Positions 1 through 8,462 are shown, numbered from the stretch's first letter. The stretch is DNA of 64,000 nt from Paenibacillus harenae (GCF_030812415.1 NZ_JAUSST010000006.1:186001-250000); one strand, 5' to 3'. Notes: generated from the letters alone by a model not told the origin. A program made the numbers and translations.

Positions 1-912
1 ACGGTCAATGGCCTGTTAAATAATTATGCGCAGATGGGAGACTGGGGGCAACTAAATGAAAGCACGCCGAAAGTGCTGGTCGAGAATTGCGCTTATTATT
101 ATTTGCTGAGCACGATGGCTCAAATTTCAAATCTACTTCGCGATTCAGAGAATGCGGAGCGTTTCTTATCTCAAGCATCGGATGTAAGGGGCAGGTTTCA
201 TAATCATAGGGAGTGCTATCAACCGGAGCGCAAGGTGTATGGGAATGACAGTCAGTCAAGTTACGGCTGTGTGCTGTTTAGCGGCATTGTATTAGAGGAA
301 AACAAAGAAAGCTCGATCGGGAAGCTTGTCGAGGCCGTTCGTCAACGCGATTATCATTTATCGTCAGGGGAAGTCGGATTGAAACAAGTGTTTTCCGTAT
401 TAGGAAAGTATGGCCACAACGATGTGGTCTATCGAATGGTTATGAACGATACGCAGCCGAACTATAAGTTTTTTGTAGATAACGGTTTGACTACTCTTCC
501 GGAGTATTGGAATTACGAGGAACTATGGCATGGTATGGCGAGATCGAGAAACCATGCCATGATGGGGCATGTGAAAGAGTGGCTGACCAGTTATGTATTA
601 GGAATAAGAATGGAAGCGCCGGGTTATCGAAATATGAAGATCGAGCCTGCGCTGACACATACCATCGGGAAAGCACAAGGAAGTATAGCAAGTCCGTATG
701 GCGCTGTTCGCGTTGCGTATGATCGAAATGAGGATGGGATGCACCTGGAAGTTCAAATTCCTGTAGGTACAACTGCTGACGTTGGAATTCCTGCGATCGG
801 CTCCGGGAAAATAAATACAGGCGGCAGCAGTAATAATCGAATTGAAAAACAGGGGCAAACGTATTGGATTCAAAATGTAGGATCAGGCCATTACAAGTTT
901 ACGATCATCTAA
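1..912 (+). CDS. alpha-L-rhamnosidase, GH78 family (C-terminal part, 5' end outside window)
   Basis: The frame is open from base 1, so the ATG at 34 is internal and only the last 303 residues are present. The segment TTLPEYWNY, then SRNHAMMGHVKEWL, then a beta-rich tail with APGYRNMKIEPAL matches the end of the alpha/alpha-barrel and the C-terminal beta-sandwich of glycoside hydrolase family 78. Family members release terminal alpha-L-rhamnose from plant glycans or glycosides. No export signal can be judged because the N-terminus is missing. A hairpin terminator follows at 933-965. The assignment rests on recognised family motifs; the exact substrate cannot be read from this fragment. Confidence 0.8.
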   Translation, partial: TVNGLLNNYAQMGDWGQLNESTPKVLVENCAYYYLLSTMAQISNLLRDSENAERFLSQASDVRGRFHNHRECYQPERKVYGNDSQSSYGCVLFSGIVLEENKESSIGKLVEAVRQRDYHLSSGEVGLKQVFSVLGKYGHNDVVYRMVMNDTQPNYKFFVDNGLTTLPEYWNYEELWHGMARSRNHAMMGHVKEWLTSYVLGIRMEAPGYRNMKIEPALTHTIGKAQGSIASPYGAVRVAYDRNEDGMHLEVQIPVGTTADVGIPAIGSGKINTGGSSNNRIEKQGQTYWIQNVGSGHYKFTII

Positions 913-932
913 ACAACCTATAGGACCGATTG

Positions 933-965
933 CTCTCTGGAATGTCCTTCCGGAGAGTATTTTTT
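933..965 (+). terminator. intrinsic terminator after the GH78 gene
   Basis: Arms CTCTCTGG (933-940) and CCGGAGAG (950-957), with one G-U pair, are followed by TATTTTTT. It lies 20 bp after the stop codon. Confidence 0.75.
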
Positions 966-995
966 AGGTTTCGGGAGAGGCTGTGACCATTATTC

Positions 996-1148
996 ATGAA
1001 CGGGATGTGGAAAAAAACAGTATTAACGAGGCTGTTCGCGCTCTTCTGCCTTTCGTTGCTGCCAACTTATATTCTGGCCGTCATCGTTTATAACTGGAGC
1101 ACTGCCGGTATTACTAACCTATCCGTTTCTACAGCGATATTTTGTTAA
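996..1148 (+). pseudogene. N-terminal remnant of a membrane sensor kinase (50-aa frame)
   Basis: A 50-residue frame begins MNGMWKKTVLTRLFALF and runs through one hydrophobic segment (about residues 9-32) into SVSTAIFC and a stop. A short basic start, one membrane helix with LLPTYILAVIVYNW and the beginning of an outside loop is how YesM-type sensor kinases begin in this group. No kinase domain follows, so I read it as a decayed copy. A GGGAGAGG stretch lies upstream but too far away for a good ribosome binding site. It could also be a small membrane peptide. The next 37 bp up to the terminator at 1186 hold nothing recognisable. Confidence 0.4.
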
Positions 1149-1185
1149 AGGGATGGTTATAGGAAGCGTGAAGGGGTAGCATAGC

Positions 1186-1227
1186 AAAAAAACGGCCTCA
1201 TCGCCCGATAACGGGATAATGAGGCCG
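1186..1227 (-). terminator. intrinsic terminator of the cyclophilin gene
   Basis: On the minus strand CGGCCTCAT and ATGAGGCCG arms (1193-1201 and 1219-1227 on plus) are followed by a run of seven T. It sits 28 bp after the cyclophilin stop. Confidence 0.8.
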
Positions 1228-1254
1228 TCTCTTCTTCTGCCCGCGATAGAAGCG

Positions 1255-1959
1255 TTATTCTACTTTTTTCGGAGCTTCGAACGTCATGCCTTTCGTGTCC
1301 ACCGTAACCTTCTTCATGGAAAGCGGTTCAAGCGGCTTGTCGCTGGCGTCGCGCTCTTGGGCAACGATTTCGTCGACCACTTCGAGCCCTTCCGTAACTT
1401 TGCCGAATGCAGCGTACTGATTGTCGAGTGAAGTATTATCCTCGGCCATGATGAAGAACTGCGAACCTGCCGAATTCGGATCATTCGTCCGCGCCATGGA
1501 AATAACGCCGCGCGCATGCTTCAGTTTGTTCTCGAAGCCGTTCGACGAGAACTCTCCGGCAATGCTGTAACCCGGACCGCCGCTGCCTACGCCGTCGGGA
1601 TCGCCGCCTTGAATCATGAAGCCCGGAATAACGCGGTGGAAAATAACGCCGTCATAGAACCCGCTTTGTACAAGCGAGATGAAGTTGTTGACTGTATTCG
1701 GAGCAACCTCCGGATAGAGCTCGACCTTAATCGCTTTATCGTTGCTCATCTCAATCGTAACGACGGGATGCTTGTCCGATCCGAGCAGCTCGGGGCCGTC
1801 TTCCTGCGGCGGCTCCGTTGCGGCAGCATTTTCATTGTTGCCCGAGCCTTGCGTGTCGCCTCCGGTATTTTCCTTGCTGGCCCCGCAGCCTGTCGCGACG
1901 ACAAGCAATACGGCGAGTATGACGAGCAGTCCTGCAAATAATCTTTTATTCAACAGCAT
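1255..1959 (-). CDS. lipoprotein peptidyl-prolyl cis-trans isomerase, cyclophilin type
   Basis: The 234-residue product has a lipoprotein signal peptide (hydrophobic residues 7-22, VATGC with Cys25), a low-complexity Gly/Asn/Glu linker to about residue 55, then a full cyclophilin domain with VIFHRVIPGFMIQGGD, SAGSQFFI and NQYAAFGKV. Such enzymes catalyse proline isomerisation and help proteins fold outside the membrane. The start at 1959 is chosen because AAGGGGG lies 8 nt upstream and the signal peptide begins there; the frame extends further upstream without another ribosome site. It is transcribed alone and diverges from the methyltransferase gene. Confidence 0.92.
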   Translation of the reverse strand: MLLNKRLFAGLLVILAVLLVVATGCGASKENTGGDTQGSGNNENAAATEPPQEDGPELLGSDKHPVVTIEMSNDKAIKVELYPEVAPNTVNNFISLVQSGFYDGVIFHRVIPGFMIQGGDPDGVGSGGPGYSIAGEFSSNGFENKLKHARGVISMARTNDPNSAGSQFFIMAEDNTSLDNQYAAFGKVTEGLEVVDEIVAQERDASDKPLEPLSMKKVTVDTKGMTFEAPKKVE

Positions 1960-2115
1960 GTACGCATCCCCCTTGTATATGATCCACTTTGTATAATAGC
2001 ATATCGAATGATTTGATTGCGAGTGTGCATGCATTTGAGGGTTGACCTTCTCGTAAGGGAAAGCTTTACGATGGATTCGCAGTGTTATATCAATACAGGA
2101 AGGATGATTGCCATT

Positions 2116-2802
2116 ATGCCGGATCATGAAGCGATTTATAAGAATGAAGCGGAGATTTACGATGCTTTGATTACGAAACAGCCTGCCTTGCAGATGCTCA
2201 TCAACGAGATTAGGCCATATGCGGGGCTCGATATTGTCGATGTGGGGGCAGGGACGGGCAGACTGACGACCGTGCTCGCGGGCGATGCGCGGTCCATCGT
2301 GGCGACAGACGCCTCGCAAGCGATGCTGGGGATCGCGGCAAATAAGCTTGCCGCTGCCGGACATACCAACTGGCGGACAATCGCCGCCGATATGAGAGAG
2401 CTGCCGCTCGAAGAGAAAAGCGCCGATCTGATTGTGGCCGGATGGTGCATATGTTATTTGGGATCCAGCAACAATCCGAGTTGGGAGCGAGATATCGAGA
2501 AGGTCATGCGCGAGCTGGGACGGGTGCTGCGCCCGGGCGGGACGATTATTATTTTCGAGACGATGGGAACGGGGTTCGAACAGCCGAATCCGCCCGATTT
2601 TCTGCTAAGCTATTATTCGGCATTAACGGAAAAGTTCGGCTTCTCGCATAAGTGGATCCGTCTGGATTATCAGTTCGATAGCCCGGAGCAGGCGGAGCAT
2701 TTGACGGATTTCTTTTTCGGGGAGGATATGGAACGTGCCGGTGCGTTGAGCGGCAGGGCTTATGTTCCGGAATGCGCAGGCGTATGGTGGCTTCATACGT
2801 AG
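2116..2802 (+). CDS. class I SAM-dependent methyltransferase
   Basis: The 228-residue protein has the SAM-binding signature IVDVGAGTGRLT (motif I, about residues 32-43), an acidic residue after strand 2 (VATDAS), the IAADMRELPL stretch and the post-motif LRPGGTIIIFET. This is the Methyltransf_11/25 type of small-molecule methylase; the substrate is not evident. CAGGAAGG at 2096-2103 supports the start at 2116; the in-frame ATG at 2104 is too close to that site. The gene diverges from the cyclophilin gene and converges with the aldo-keto reductase. Confidence 0.85.
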   Translation: MPDHEAIYKNEAEIYDALITKQPALQMLINEIRPYAGLDIVDVGAGTGRLTTVLAGDARSIVATDASQAMLGIAANKLAAAGHTNWRTIAADMRELPLEEKSADLIVAGWCICYLGSSNNPSWERDIEKVMRELGRVLRPGGTIIIFETMGTGFEQPNPPDFLLSYYSALTEKFGFSHKWIRLDYQFDSPEQAEHLTDFFFGEDMERAGALSGRAYVPECAGVWWLHT

Positions 2803-2851
2803 ATTGGAATGAAGGCGGGGAGCGCTGAATGAGGCGCTGCTCCTCTTTCGG

Positions 2852-3829
2852 TTACCGAATAACGAATTTCGACACCTCGCTAATTTCGTTAATCTCGTCA
2901 ACCGTCAGCTTGAAGCGGAGCGTCTTGACGTTCTGCTCGGCATGCTGCGCTTTGGAAGCGCCGGGGATCGCGAATACGGTATTGCCATGGGCATGAATGA
3001 GCCAATTGAGCGCGACCTGCGTGACGGTAGCGTCATAATGGGAAGCGATCTGGCGCATCGTATCGATAAGCGGCTTCGATCGTTTCATACCTTCCCGGCG
3101 GAAGGCGGTGCCAAACTTGCGAGGCCCTTTGATCGTTTTGACAAGCAGCGGATCGTCATGGAATTTGCCGCTTAGAATGCCTTGCGCAAGCGGCGAGTAA
3201 GCGATAATGGCGGCATTCAGCTCCTTGGCGGTGTCCAGGATGCCATTCTTCTCAATGCTTCGGTCGAGCAAGCTATACTTCACTTGATTGGAGGCCAGAC
3301 GCATGCCATGCTCGCGCAGAACGCGGTCCGCTTCGATCATCTGCTTGGCGCAGAAGTTGCTGACGCCTATATACTCGATCTTTCCCGCTTCCGCAAGCTT
3401 AATCATCTCCCGCATCTCGCTGCCGACGGTAGAGAACGAGAACGGCTGATGGACTTGGTACAAATCGATCTTCCGTCCTTCAAGCGCTTCCGATCGATCG
3501 TTAATCGTTCGTCCAATGCTGCTGGCTGTGCGAAGGATAGGCCACCATTTCGTAGCAACGTGAACATGGGCTTCCGCAGGCAACGTTTCACGCAATGCGC
3601 GGGCAAGCTGCTGCTCGGACTGTCCGTTGCCATATATTTCGGCGGTATCGAACCAGTTTATACCGCCTTCAATGCAGGTTCGTACGATGTCATTGATTAT
3701 GCTCGGCTCTAGCGTGGGCCAGAACTTGCCGATCAAGCCCCCTCCATTGCTGAATTGCCAGCATCCGAGTCCAAGAGGAGATAACTTCAATGAAGTATTG
3801 CCAAATCGTCGATAGGTGGATTGAGGCAT
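2852..3829 (-). CDS. aldo/keto reductase
   Basis: The 325-residue protein has the family's catalytic tetrad: Asp61 and Tyr66 in INWFDTAEIYGNGQSE, Lys94 in VATKWW and His127 in YQVHQP. The C-terminal IPGASKAQHAEQN stretch binds the NADP phosphate. It should reduce aldehydes or ketones with NADPH in the cytoplasm. AAAGGAG lies 10 nt before the chosen start; a longer frame start upstream lacks a site. It follows the OhrR-like regulator gene by 64 bp on the same strand, so the two are probably co-transcribed and the reductase may respond to oxidant or aldehyde stress. Confidence 0.9.
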   Translation of the reverse strand: MPQSTYRRFGNTSLKLSPLGLGCWQFSNGGGLIGKFWPTLEPSIINDIVRTCIEGGINWFDTAEIYGNGQSEQQLARALRETLPAEAHVHVATKWWPILRTASSIGRTINDRSEALEGRKIDLYQVHQPFSFSTVGSEMREMIKLAEAGKIEYIGVSNFCAKQMIEADRVLREHGMRLASNQVKYSLLDRSIEKNGILDTAKELNAAIIAYSPLAQGILSGKFHDDPLLVKTIKGPRKFGTAFRREGMKRSKPLIDTMRQIASHYDATVTQVALNWLIHAHGNTVFAIPGASKAQHAEQNVKTLRFKLTVDEINEISEVSKFVIR

Positions 3830-3893
3830 GGCAGCGAGTCTCCTTTGCGGCAAATCGGTTATAGATAGAGAGTAGTGTGTAGTTTGGATTGGA

Positions 3894-4343
3894 TTAGGAT
3901 TTGCCGGTAATTTGTTGAATTCTCCCTAGCAGCTCATTGACCTGCCGCAGGAGCGATTCTGCATCTTCAGGCGTACTGCCCAGCTGGCAGTAGAGTTGTG
4001 GAGGGACATCGTAAGCTTTGATCTTCAAAGCTTGGCCTGCCTCTGTAAGCGTAACGAGAACGCTGCGCTCGTCGTCGCGGTCGCGGGTGCGTGTCAGAAG
4101 ACCGGCGGCCTCGAGCTTCTTCAGAAGCGGCGTAAGCGTTCCCGAATCGAGGTATAGCTTATGTCCAAGCGCGCTGACCGAGATATGGTCCTGCTCCCAT
4201 AGCGCGAGCATCGTGACGTATTGCGTATAGGTTAATCCGAGCTTATCCAGAATAGGGCGGTATAGCTTGGTCATCTCCCGCGAGCAGGCATATATGGCGA
4301 AGCAGATTTGGTTATCGAGCTTTATCGTATCGTCGATATTCAT
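3894..4343 (-). CDS. ohrR: OhrR-like redox-sensing MarR-family repressor
   Basis: The 149-residue protein aligns by eye with Bacillus OhrR over its first helices: KLDNQICFAIY, then SREMTKLY, then LGLTYTQY, with the reactive cysteine position kept (Cys14). The winged-helix region reads LYLDSGTLTPLLKKLE with the wing DRDDERSVLVTLT, also as in OhrR. Family members sense organic hydroperoxides through that cysteine and release DNA. TTGGAGG lies 5 nt before the ATG. No ohrA gene is adjacent; the downstream gene is an aldo-keto reductase. A palindrome like the known OhrR operator lies upstream at 4410-4420. Confidence 0.85.
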   Translation of the reverse strand: MNIDDTIKLDNQICFAIYACSREMTKLYRPILDKLGLTYTQYVTMLALWEQDHISVSALGHKLYLDSGTLTPLLKKLEAAGLLTRTRDRDDERSVLVTLTEAGQALKIKAYDVPPQLYCQLGSTPEDAESLLRQVNELLGRIQQITGKS

Positions 4344-4376
4344 GTGTACCTCCAAAGGTATAGGCATTCTATTTTT

Positions 4377-4382
4377 ATTATA
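4377..4382 (-). promoter_or_regulatory. -10 element for the ohrR-like gene
   Basis: TATAAT on the minus strand, 34 bp upstream of the ATG. No convincing -35 is seen at the usual distance. Confidence 0.5.
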
Positions 4383-4409
4383 AAATGCCCCTTTTCATTG
4401 CTGATCATC

Positions 4410-4424
4410 CAATTAAATTGTATT
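4410..4424 (-). promoter_or_regulatory. OhrR-type operator candidate
   Basis: CAATT-A-AATTG is a perfect 5+1+5 palindrome followed by TATT. It closely matches the repeated element in the Bacillus subtilis ohrA/ohrR control region. Its place upstream of the ohrR-like gene suggests autoregulation; binding is inferred. Confidence 0.6.
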
Positions 4425-4492
4425 AAACCAAATATAGAGCAGACGGCTGCCGACTGTCAACCTGGCAAAGCGCATAAATGTTATCCGAAAAT

Positions 4493-4528
4493 GGGGTGTG
4501 AACAACTTGCGTTCACGCTCCATTTTTT
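4493..4528. terminator. hairpin with T-run between divergent genes
   Basis: GGGGTGTGAAC (4493-4503) pairs with GTTCACGCTCC (4511-4521), two of the eleven pairs being G-U, and is followed by ATTTTTTAT. Neither neighbouring gene is transcribed into it, so it may end an unannotated short transcript. Confidence 0.5.
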
Positions 4529-4582
4529 ATATTGCTTCAACGATTGACTGCGCTTCTCCAAAATACGACGTGCCAAGCTTTT

Positions 4583-4611
4583 TTGTGAACGGCAGCCGAT
4601 TATGTTATAGT
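4583..4611 (+). promoter_or_regulatory. sigma-A-type promoter of the DUF6953 gene
   Basis: TTGTGA, a 17-bp spacer and TATAGT, ending 37 bp before the start codon. Confidence 0.6.
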
Positions 4612-4648
4612 TACAACGTTTATTCGATGTTATGGAGGAGTTATGATT

Positions 4649-4885
4649 ATGGCGCATACGGCAGACGATGTGGCGGAATGGATGTTGAATGAAGTGAAAT
4701 CGGCGGGAATCTTGCATCAAGAGGCCGCGGTTGAATATATTAAGAGCCATTTTGGCGAGTCATTTATTTACGTGAATGAGAACGGCAACGAGTCGATCGA
4801 CAAAGAGGTGAAGAAGGCGTTCCGCAAGCTTCATCGCGGCAAGGCGGCATGGGAGCGCGACGGCTTTTTCTGGGGCTGGAGCTAG
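4649..4885 (+). CDS. small DUF6953-like protein
   Basis: This 78-residue soluble protein (MAHTADDVAEWM, then HQEAAVEYIKSHFG, then NENGNESIDKEVKKAFRKL, ending DGFFWGWS) resembles the short DUF6953 family of Bacillus-type genomes, whose role is unknown. GGAGGAG precedes the second ATG (4649) at 8 nt, which makes it the better start than the ATG at 4643. It has its own promoter and a hairpin after the stop, so it is a single-gene unit. Confidence 0.75.
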   Translation: MAHTADDVAEWMLNEVKSAGILHQEAAVEYIKSHFGESFIYVNENGNESIDKEVKKAFRKLHRGKAAWERDGFFWGWS

Positions 4886-4913
4886 AGCTCGCCTAATACA
4901 ATTTCATGCAAAC

Positions 4914-4948
4914 AGCCTGCATCGTCATGGATGCAGGCTATTCTTCGG
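4914..4948 (+). terminator. terminator of the DUF6953 gene
   Basis: AGCCTGCATC (4914-4923) and GATGCAGGCT (4930-4939) form a perfect 10-bp stem followed by a weak ATTCTT tract. Confidence 0.6.
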
Positions 4949-5087
4949 GCTATTAAATAACATAAAGGTGTTTTGTCCCGCTAAATTGTGGCGTTCGTGC
5001 GCCGATGCATCAATAACCGGAAAAACTCCCGTTAATAATACGGACTAAACCAAGAAGCACGGATATGGGCAGGATTAGCGGGAGGAA

Positions 5088-5259
5088 TTCCAGTTATTCC
5101 AACATATCGGCTACTTTTCGCAAAATTAGAGGTAGTTATTCCAGTTAAATTTGCGGAGTGCTGCTGATTAGTCGGTTGTTGCAGCCCAAGTCATGCTGCT
5201 TTTCTGAGTCGGTATTAACGAACGAATGCGCCAGCCACTCCAGTTACTCCAACTACCTC
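5088..5259. repeat. degenerate intergenic repeat (pattern D)
   Basis: Within the 397-bp gene-free stretch 4886-5282 the sequence keeps returning to a CCAGTTAYTCCAAC motif: 5089-5102, 5137-5146 (part), and 5239-5252. GAGGTAGTT near 5129 is answered by AACTACCTC at 5251-5259 in inverse. The copies are imperfect. No coding frame with a ribosome site is seen here. Confidence 0.35.
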
Positions 5260-5282
5260 TCCAGTACCCCCAGTTCAAACCT

Positions 5283-6254
5283 CTACTCCAACCCTACGCC
5301 GATCCCAAGCGCTTCCGCACGCCGCACCATATAGTCGGCTACGGTCAGATCGAACGAAGCCATTCCCATCGGGCAAAATAACACCGGCTCGTCATGCCCC
5401 CAAGCTGCGAGCGCCTCGCGGCACACGACGTCGGCGAGCGAACGCGTCTGTTCTTTCGCGAGGCCGCACTCTTTGTGCAGCAGCTCGATATCGGTATTCT
5501 CGCGGCATACCTCGTTCCAATCGTCGACAATGACGGCCTTCACTCCGCCGATGGCTTCCGCCTTGAAGTCGCGCAGCGACACGTCCAGCAGCAGCGTCCC
5601 CGGAGCGGGAGGCGCATCGATGTAGCGATTGCTGCTGACGGTGCATGTGATAACGACGTCGGATTCGGCGTAGAGCTGCTGCCAAGTGGACGCAGCAAGC
5701 GTCTTGCCGCGCAGGGCGGAGTGGATATTGTCGAGCTTCGGCTCGCGAATGTCGTAGACGAGGGCCGAGTCGATGAGATCGCCGTACAGCTCGGCGCACA
5801 TATCGAAGTGCAGCTGGCCGATCGGGCCCCATCCGATGATGCCTACCCGCATGCGGCGCCCCGGATGGGCTTTCAAATAATGGCGAAGAACGAGGCCGCT
5901 TACGGCGGCGGTGCGCGCGGCGCTCGCAAGCGGTGCGTTGATGATAGCGTACGGCACGCCGCTTGCCGCATTGTTCAGGACGGTCACGCTATGCGCGCGA
6001 GGCAGTCCGAGGTGAATGTTGCCGGGAAAGCTGGCGATCCATTTCAAGCCGGCGGCTTGCACGTCGCCGCCGATATAGGCAGGCATCGCGATAATGCGGT
6101 TGGCCGGATCTTTGTAGCGCAAATAAGGCTTCAGGGGTTGGGCGTAATCGCCTTGATCCATGACGGTGACGGCATGCTCCACGCTATTTACAAGTTCATT
6201 CCATTGCAAGCCGACCATGCGTAGATGACTATCGTTCAAATATAACACGAGCAT
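5283..6254 (-). CDS. sbnB: SbnB-type N-(2-amino-2-carboxyethyl)-L-glutamate dehydrogenase
   Basis: The 323-residue protein belongs to the ornithine cyclodeaminase/mu-crystallin fold, with a nucleotide-binding stretch MRVGIIGWGPIGQLHFDM. In the staphyloferrin B pathway SbnB oxidises the SbnA product with NAD+ and releases L-2,3-diaminopropionate plus 2-oxoglutarate. Its ATG overlaps the sbnA stop codon in a TAATG junction with AAAGGA just before it, which fixes the start and shows translational coupling. It is the last gene of the minus-strand trio. Adjacency to an SbnA homologue separates it from plain ornithine cyclodeaminases. Confidence 0.88.
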   Translation of the reverse strand: MLVLYLNDSHLRMVGLQWNELVNSVEHAVTVMDQGDYAQPLKPYLRYKDPANRIIAMPAYIGGDVQAAGLKWIASFPGNIHLGLPRAHSVTVLNNAASGVPYAIINAPLASAARTAAVSGLVLRHYLKAHPGRRMRVGIIGWGPIGQLHFDMCAELYGDLIDSALVYDIREPKLDNIHSALRGKTLAASTWQQLYAESDVVITCTVSSNRYIDAPPAPGTLLLDVSLRDFKAEAIGGVKAVIVDDWNEVCRENTDIELLHKECGLAKEQTRSLADVVCREALAAWGHDEPVLFCPMGMASFDLTVADYMVRRAEALGIGVGLE

Positions 6255-7228
6255 TATCCTTTCAACGGTGGAATGGCAGTGCCGAATTTCTGCTCGACCC
6301 ATGCGTCGGAGTAGACGGTATCCATGTATCGCTCTCCGCGGTCATGGAGGATGACAGCGCAGACGGAGCCGCTCGGAATCTGATCATAGAGGCGTGACAT
6401 CGCCGCAATGACGGCGCCGGAGGAGGGTCCGGCAAGAATCGATTCCTTCTGAACGAGCTTCCTGCAGCAGGCTACCATTTCGCGTTCCGGTATATTCATA
6501 GAAATGTCCATAAATTTCGACTGCCCGAAGGGAGGGACGATGCCTGCCCCGAGGCCGGGAAACACGCGAGGTCCTTTGGCGCCGCCGAATATGACGCTGC
6601 CTTCGGCATCGACGGCAACGAGCTTCGTGCCGGGCGAGTGCTCGCGCGCATACAAGGAGCATCCGAGCATCGTGCCGCATGTGCTGACGCCGCCGACGAC
6701 ATAGTCGACTGTCCCAAGCTCGTCGACGATCTCGCGCATCGTGCCCTCGTAATGAGCGCCGTAATTGTTGTCATTCGCGTATTGGTTCGGCCAATAGCTG
6801 CCCGGTAAGCGCTGGAGAAGCTCCTGTACCCGCTGCAGCCGTGCCGGCAAAAATTCACCGGTCGCTTCGTCCGGTTCAGCCACGAATTCAATCTCCGCGC
6901 CATATGCCTTCATGATCTTGATGTTCTGCTCGGACGTCTTCGGATCGATTACGCATATAAACTTCATGCCATGGTAAGAACAGATTGCAGCAAGGCTGAT
7001 CGCCATATTGCCTGAGCTTGATTCGACGACGACCGACCCCGGGCCGATTCGTCCGTCCTTGATCGCTTGATCGATAATGCGCGCAGCGGGCCGGTCCTTG
7101 GAGCTTCCGTTCGGATTCATCAGCTCCAGCTTGGCGTATACCCGTATGCCCCGGCGTTCTTCGAATAGTCTGGACAGCCGCACAAGCGGCGTTTGCCCGA
7201 TAATGGCCAATATACTATCGTTCACCAC
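6254..7228 (-). CDS. sbnA: SbnA-type O-phosphoserine/glutamate condensing enzyme (PLP)
   Basis: The 324-residue protein is a cysteine-synthase-fold PLP enzyme. NPNGSSKDRPA carries the PLP lysine (Lys44), ESSSGNMAISLA binds the cofactor phosphate side, and GGVSTCGTMLG is the second glycine loop. SbnA joins O-phospho-L-serine with L-glutamate to give N-(2-amino-2-carboxyethyl)-L-glutamate, the substrate of SbnB. The start is a GTG preceded by AAAGGTGG at 6 nt. It begins 13 bp after the PaaK-like gene and overlaps sbnB by one base, so all three are one operon. Confidence 0.88.
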   Translation of the reverse strand: MVNDSILAIIGQTPLVRLSRLFEERRGIRVYAKLELMNPNGSSKDRPAARIIDQAIKDGRIGPGSVVVESSSGNMAISLAAICSYHGMKFICVIDPKTSEQNIKIMKAYGAEIEFVAEPDEATGEFLPARLQRVQELLQRLPGSYWPNQYANDNNYGAHYEGTMREIVDELGTVDYVVGGVSTCGTMLGCSLYAREHSPGTKLVAVDAEGSVIFGGAKGPRVFPGLGAGIVPPFGQSKFMDISMNIPEREMVACCRKLVQKESILAGPSSGAVIAAMSRLYDQIPSGSVCAVILHDRGERYMDTVYSDAWVEQKFGTAIPPLKG

Positions 7229-7241
7229 GATGGCCCACCTT

Positions 7242-8462
7242 TCAAAAATAGATCTTTTTCGCCTTCACCGCTCCCCGTTCCAATTGCTCGTCATCTGCCG
7301 CTTTCGTCACGACAATCCCGCTCAAAATACGGTTTTGAATCATTTCGCCAATCTCAGGAATCTTAACCTCGATCGCTTGCCGGATCATTTCCATCATTGC
7401 TTCATCCAGCGACTTGCTCTTAATATGAACGGCAAGCTTATTGCCGCTAATGCGCACCCGCAGCTCCGCATCATGCACGAAGCGGTTCACGACCTCTTCG
7501 ATGTCATAAAGGCTGATTTTCTCGCCATGCTTCAGCTCCGCGCCGATCCGTTTCGAGATGCAGCGGAACGTTTGCTTCGGTACGCCGTCTACCATAATCG
7601 TCTCAAAATCTCTCACAACGTCGTAAGTGACGAATCGAATAGCGGGAAACATAGAGCGGACGAAAGAGGTCAGCACGAGCACGCCTTCGTTGTCCTGAAG
7701 CGGAGCAAAGCCCGGATCGATTTGTTCGGCCGGTACGGCTTCCCCGAACAGGCCGTCGGATAAGACGTATTTGCCGAGCGCATGCGAATAAGCGGCGATG
7801 GCCCCGATCTCGATGGAGCCGTAGGTGTCCAAAATATCGCCCCGCCGGATGCCGAAGCGTTCAGCCATATTCGCTTGCCATTCCAAGGTGGCAATCTCGC
7901 CGACGACGATTATTTTTTTGATGCCGAACGCGGACGGCGTTGCAGCTGCTGCGGCAATGCCATCTAAGATGGAGGGCATCGTGTAGAGCAAGTCGGGCTT
8001 GAAGCTGTCAAGGCGAGCGATATGCTCTTCGATCGGAGAGGAGAAGGATAAGGCATCGGCTTCGAACCCCATCTTCTCGAATATGGTAACGGCCGTGCTG
8101 GCCGCGTGCCCGGTCCCCATGTCGGCAAGCGCTCTGCGAACGCTCTTCAGATCGCTGCCGAGCCACTCGCGGAAAGAAGCCATTTTGGCATCGATATAGC
8201 GCTCGTCATCCGGCTCCGAATAATAGATGGCCTTGCGCTTGCCGGAGGATGTCCCCGACGTCCTGTAGACGGATAAGCCGGGTTCGGTTCTGCTTGGCAC
8301 TGCGTAATACCCTCGTTCAAGCACCTCGGCCGTCACAAAAGGCAGCTCCGCAATGTTTTGCACATGGGAATGAAGCCCCAGCTGCGCGAGCCATTCGGCG
8401 TACCAGGGATGAAGCTTGCCTATCAGCTTAACTTGCCGCTGAACTGGCATTGCTAGAGTCAT
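7242..8462 (-). CDS. PaaK-like adenylate-forming enzyme
   Basis: The 406-residue protein has the phenylacetate-CoA ligase type of AMP-binding fold: the phosphate loop YRTSGTSSGKRKAIYY, the aromatic-acidic stretch DILDTYGSIEIGAIA, and a C-terminal subdomain ending GAVKAKKIYF. Such enzymes activate a carboxylic acid as an adenylate and pass it to CoA, a carrier or an amine. Its substrate is unknown, but as first gene of an operon with sbnA and sbnB it probably activates an acid that is joined to diaminopropionate. AGGAGG lies 9 nt before the chosen ATG; a start 30 bp upstream lacks this. No carrier protein gene is adjacent. Confidence 0.78.
   Translation of the reverse strand: MTLAMPVQRQVKLIGKLHPWYAEWLAQLGLHSHVQNIAELPFVTAEVLERGYYAVPSRTEPGLSVYRTSGTSSGKRKAIYYSEPDDERYIDAKMASFREWLGSDLKSVRRALADMGTGHAASTAVTIFEKMGFEADALSFSSPIEEHIARLDSFKPDLLYTMPSILDGIAAAAATPSAFGIKKIIVVGEIATLEWQANMAERFGIRRGDILDTYGSIEIGAIAAYSHALGKYVLSDGLFGEAVPAEQIDPGFAPLQDNEGVLVLTSFVRSMFPAIRFVTYDVVRDFETIMVDGVPKQTFRCISKRIGAELKHGEKISLYDIEEVVNRFVHDAELRVRISGNKLAVHIKSKSLDEAMMEMIRQAIEVKIPEIGEMIQNRILSGIVVTKAADDEQLERGAVKAKKIYF

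Noticed and set aside
1960..2364. Upstream extension of the cyclophilin frame (135 extra residues)
   Set aside because: The extension lacks a ribosome site and would hide the lipoprotein signal inside the protein.
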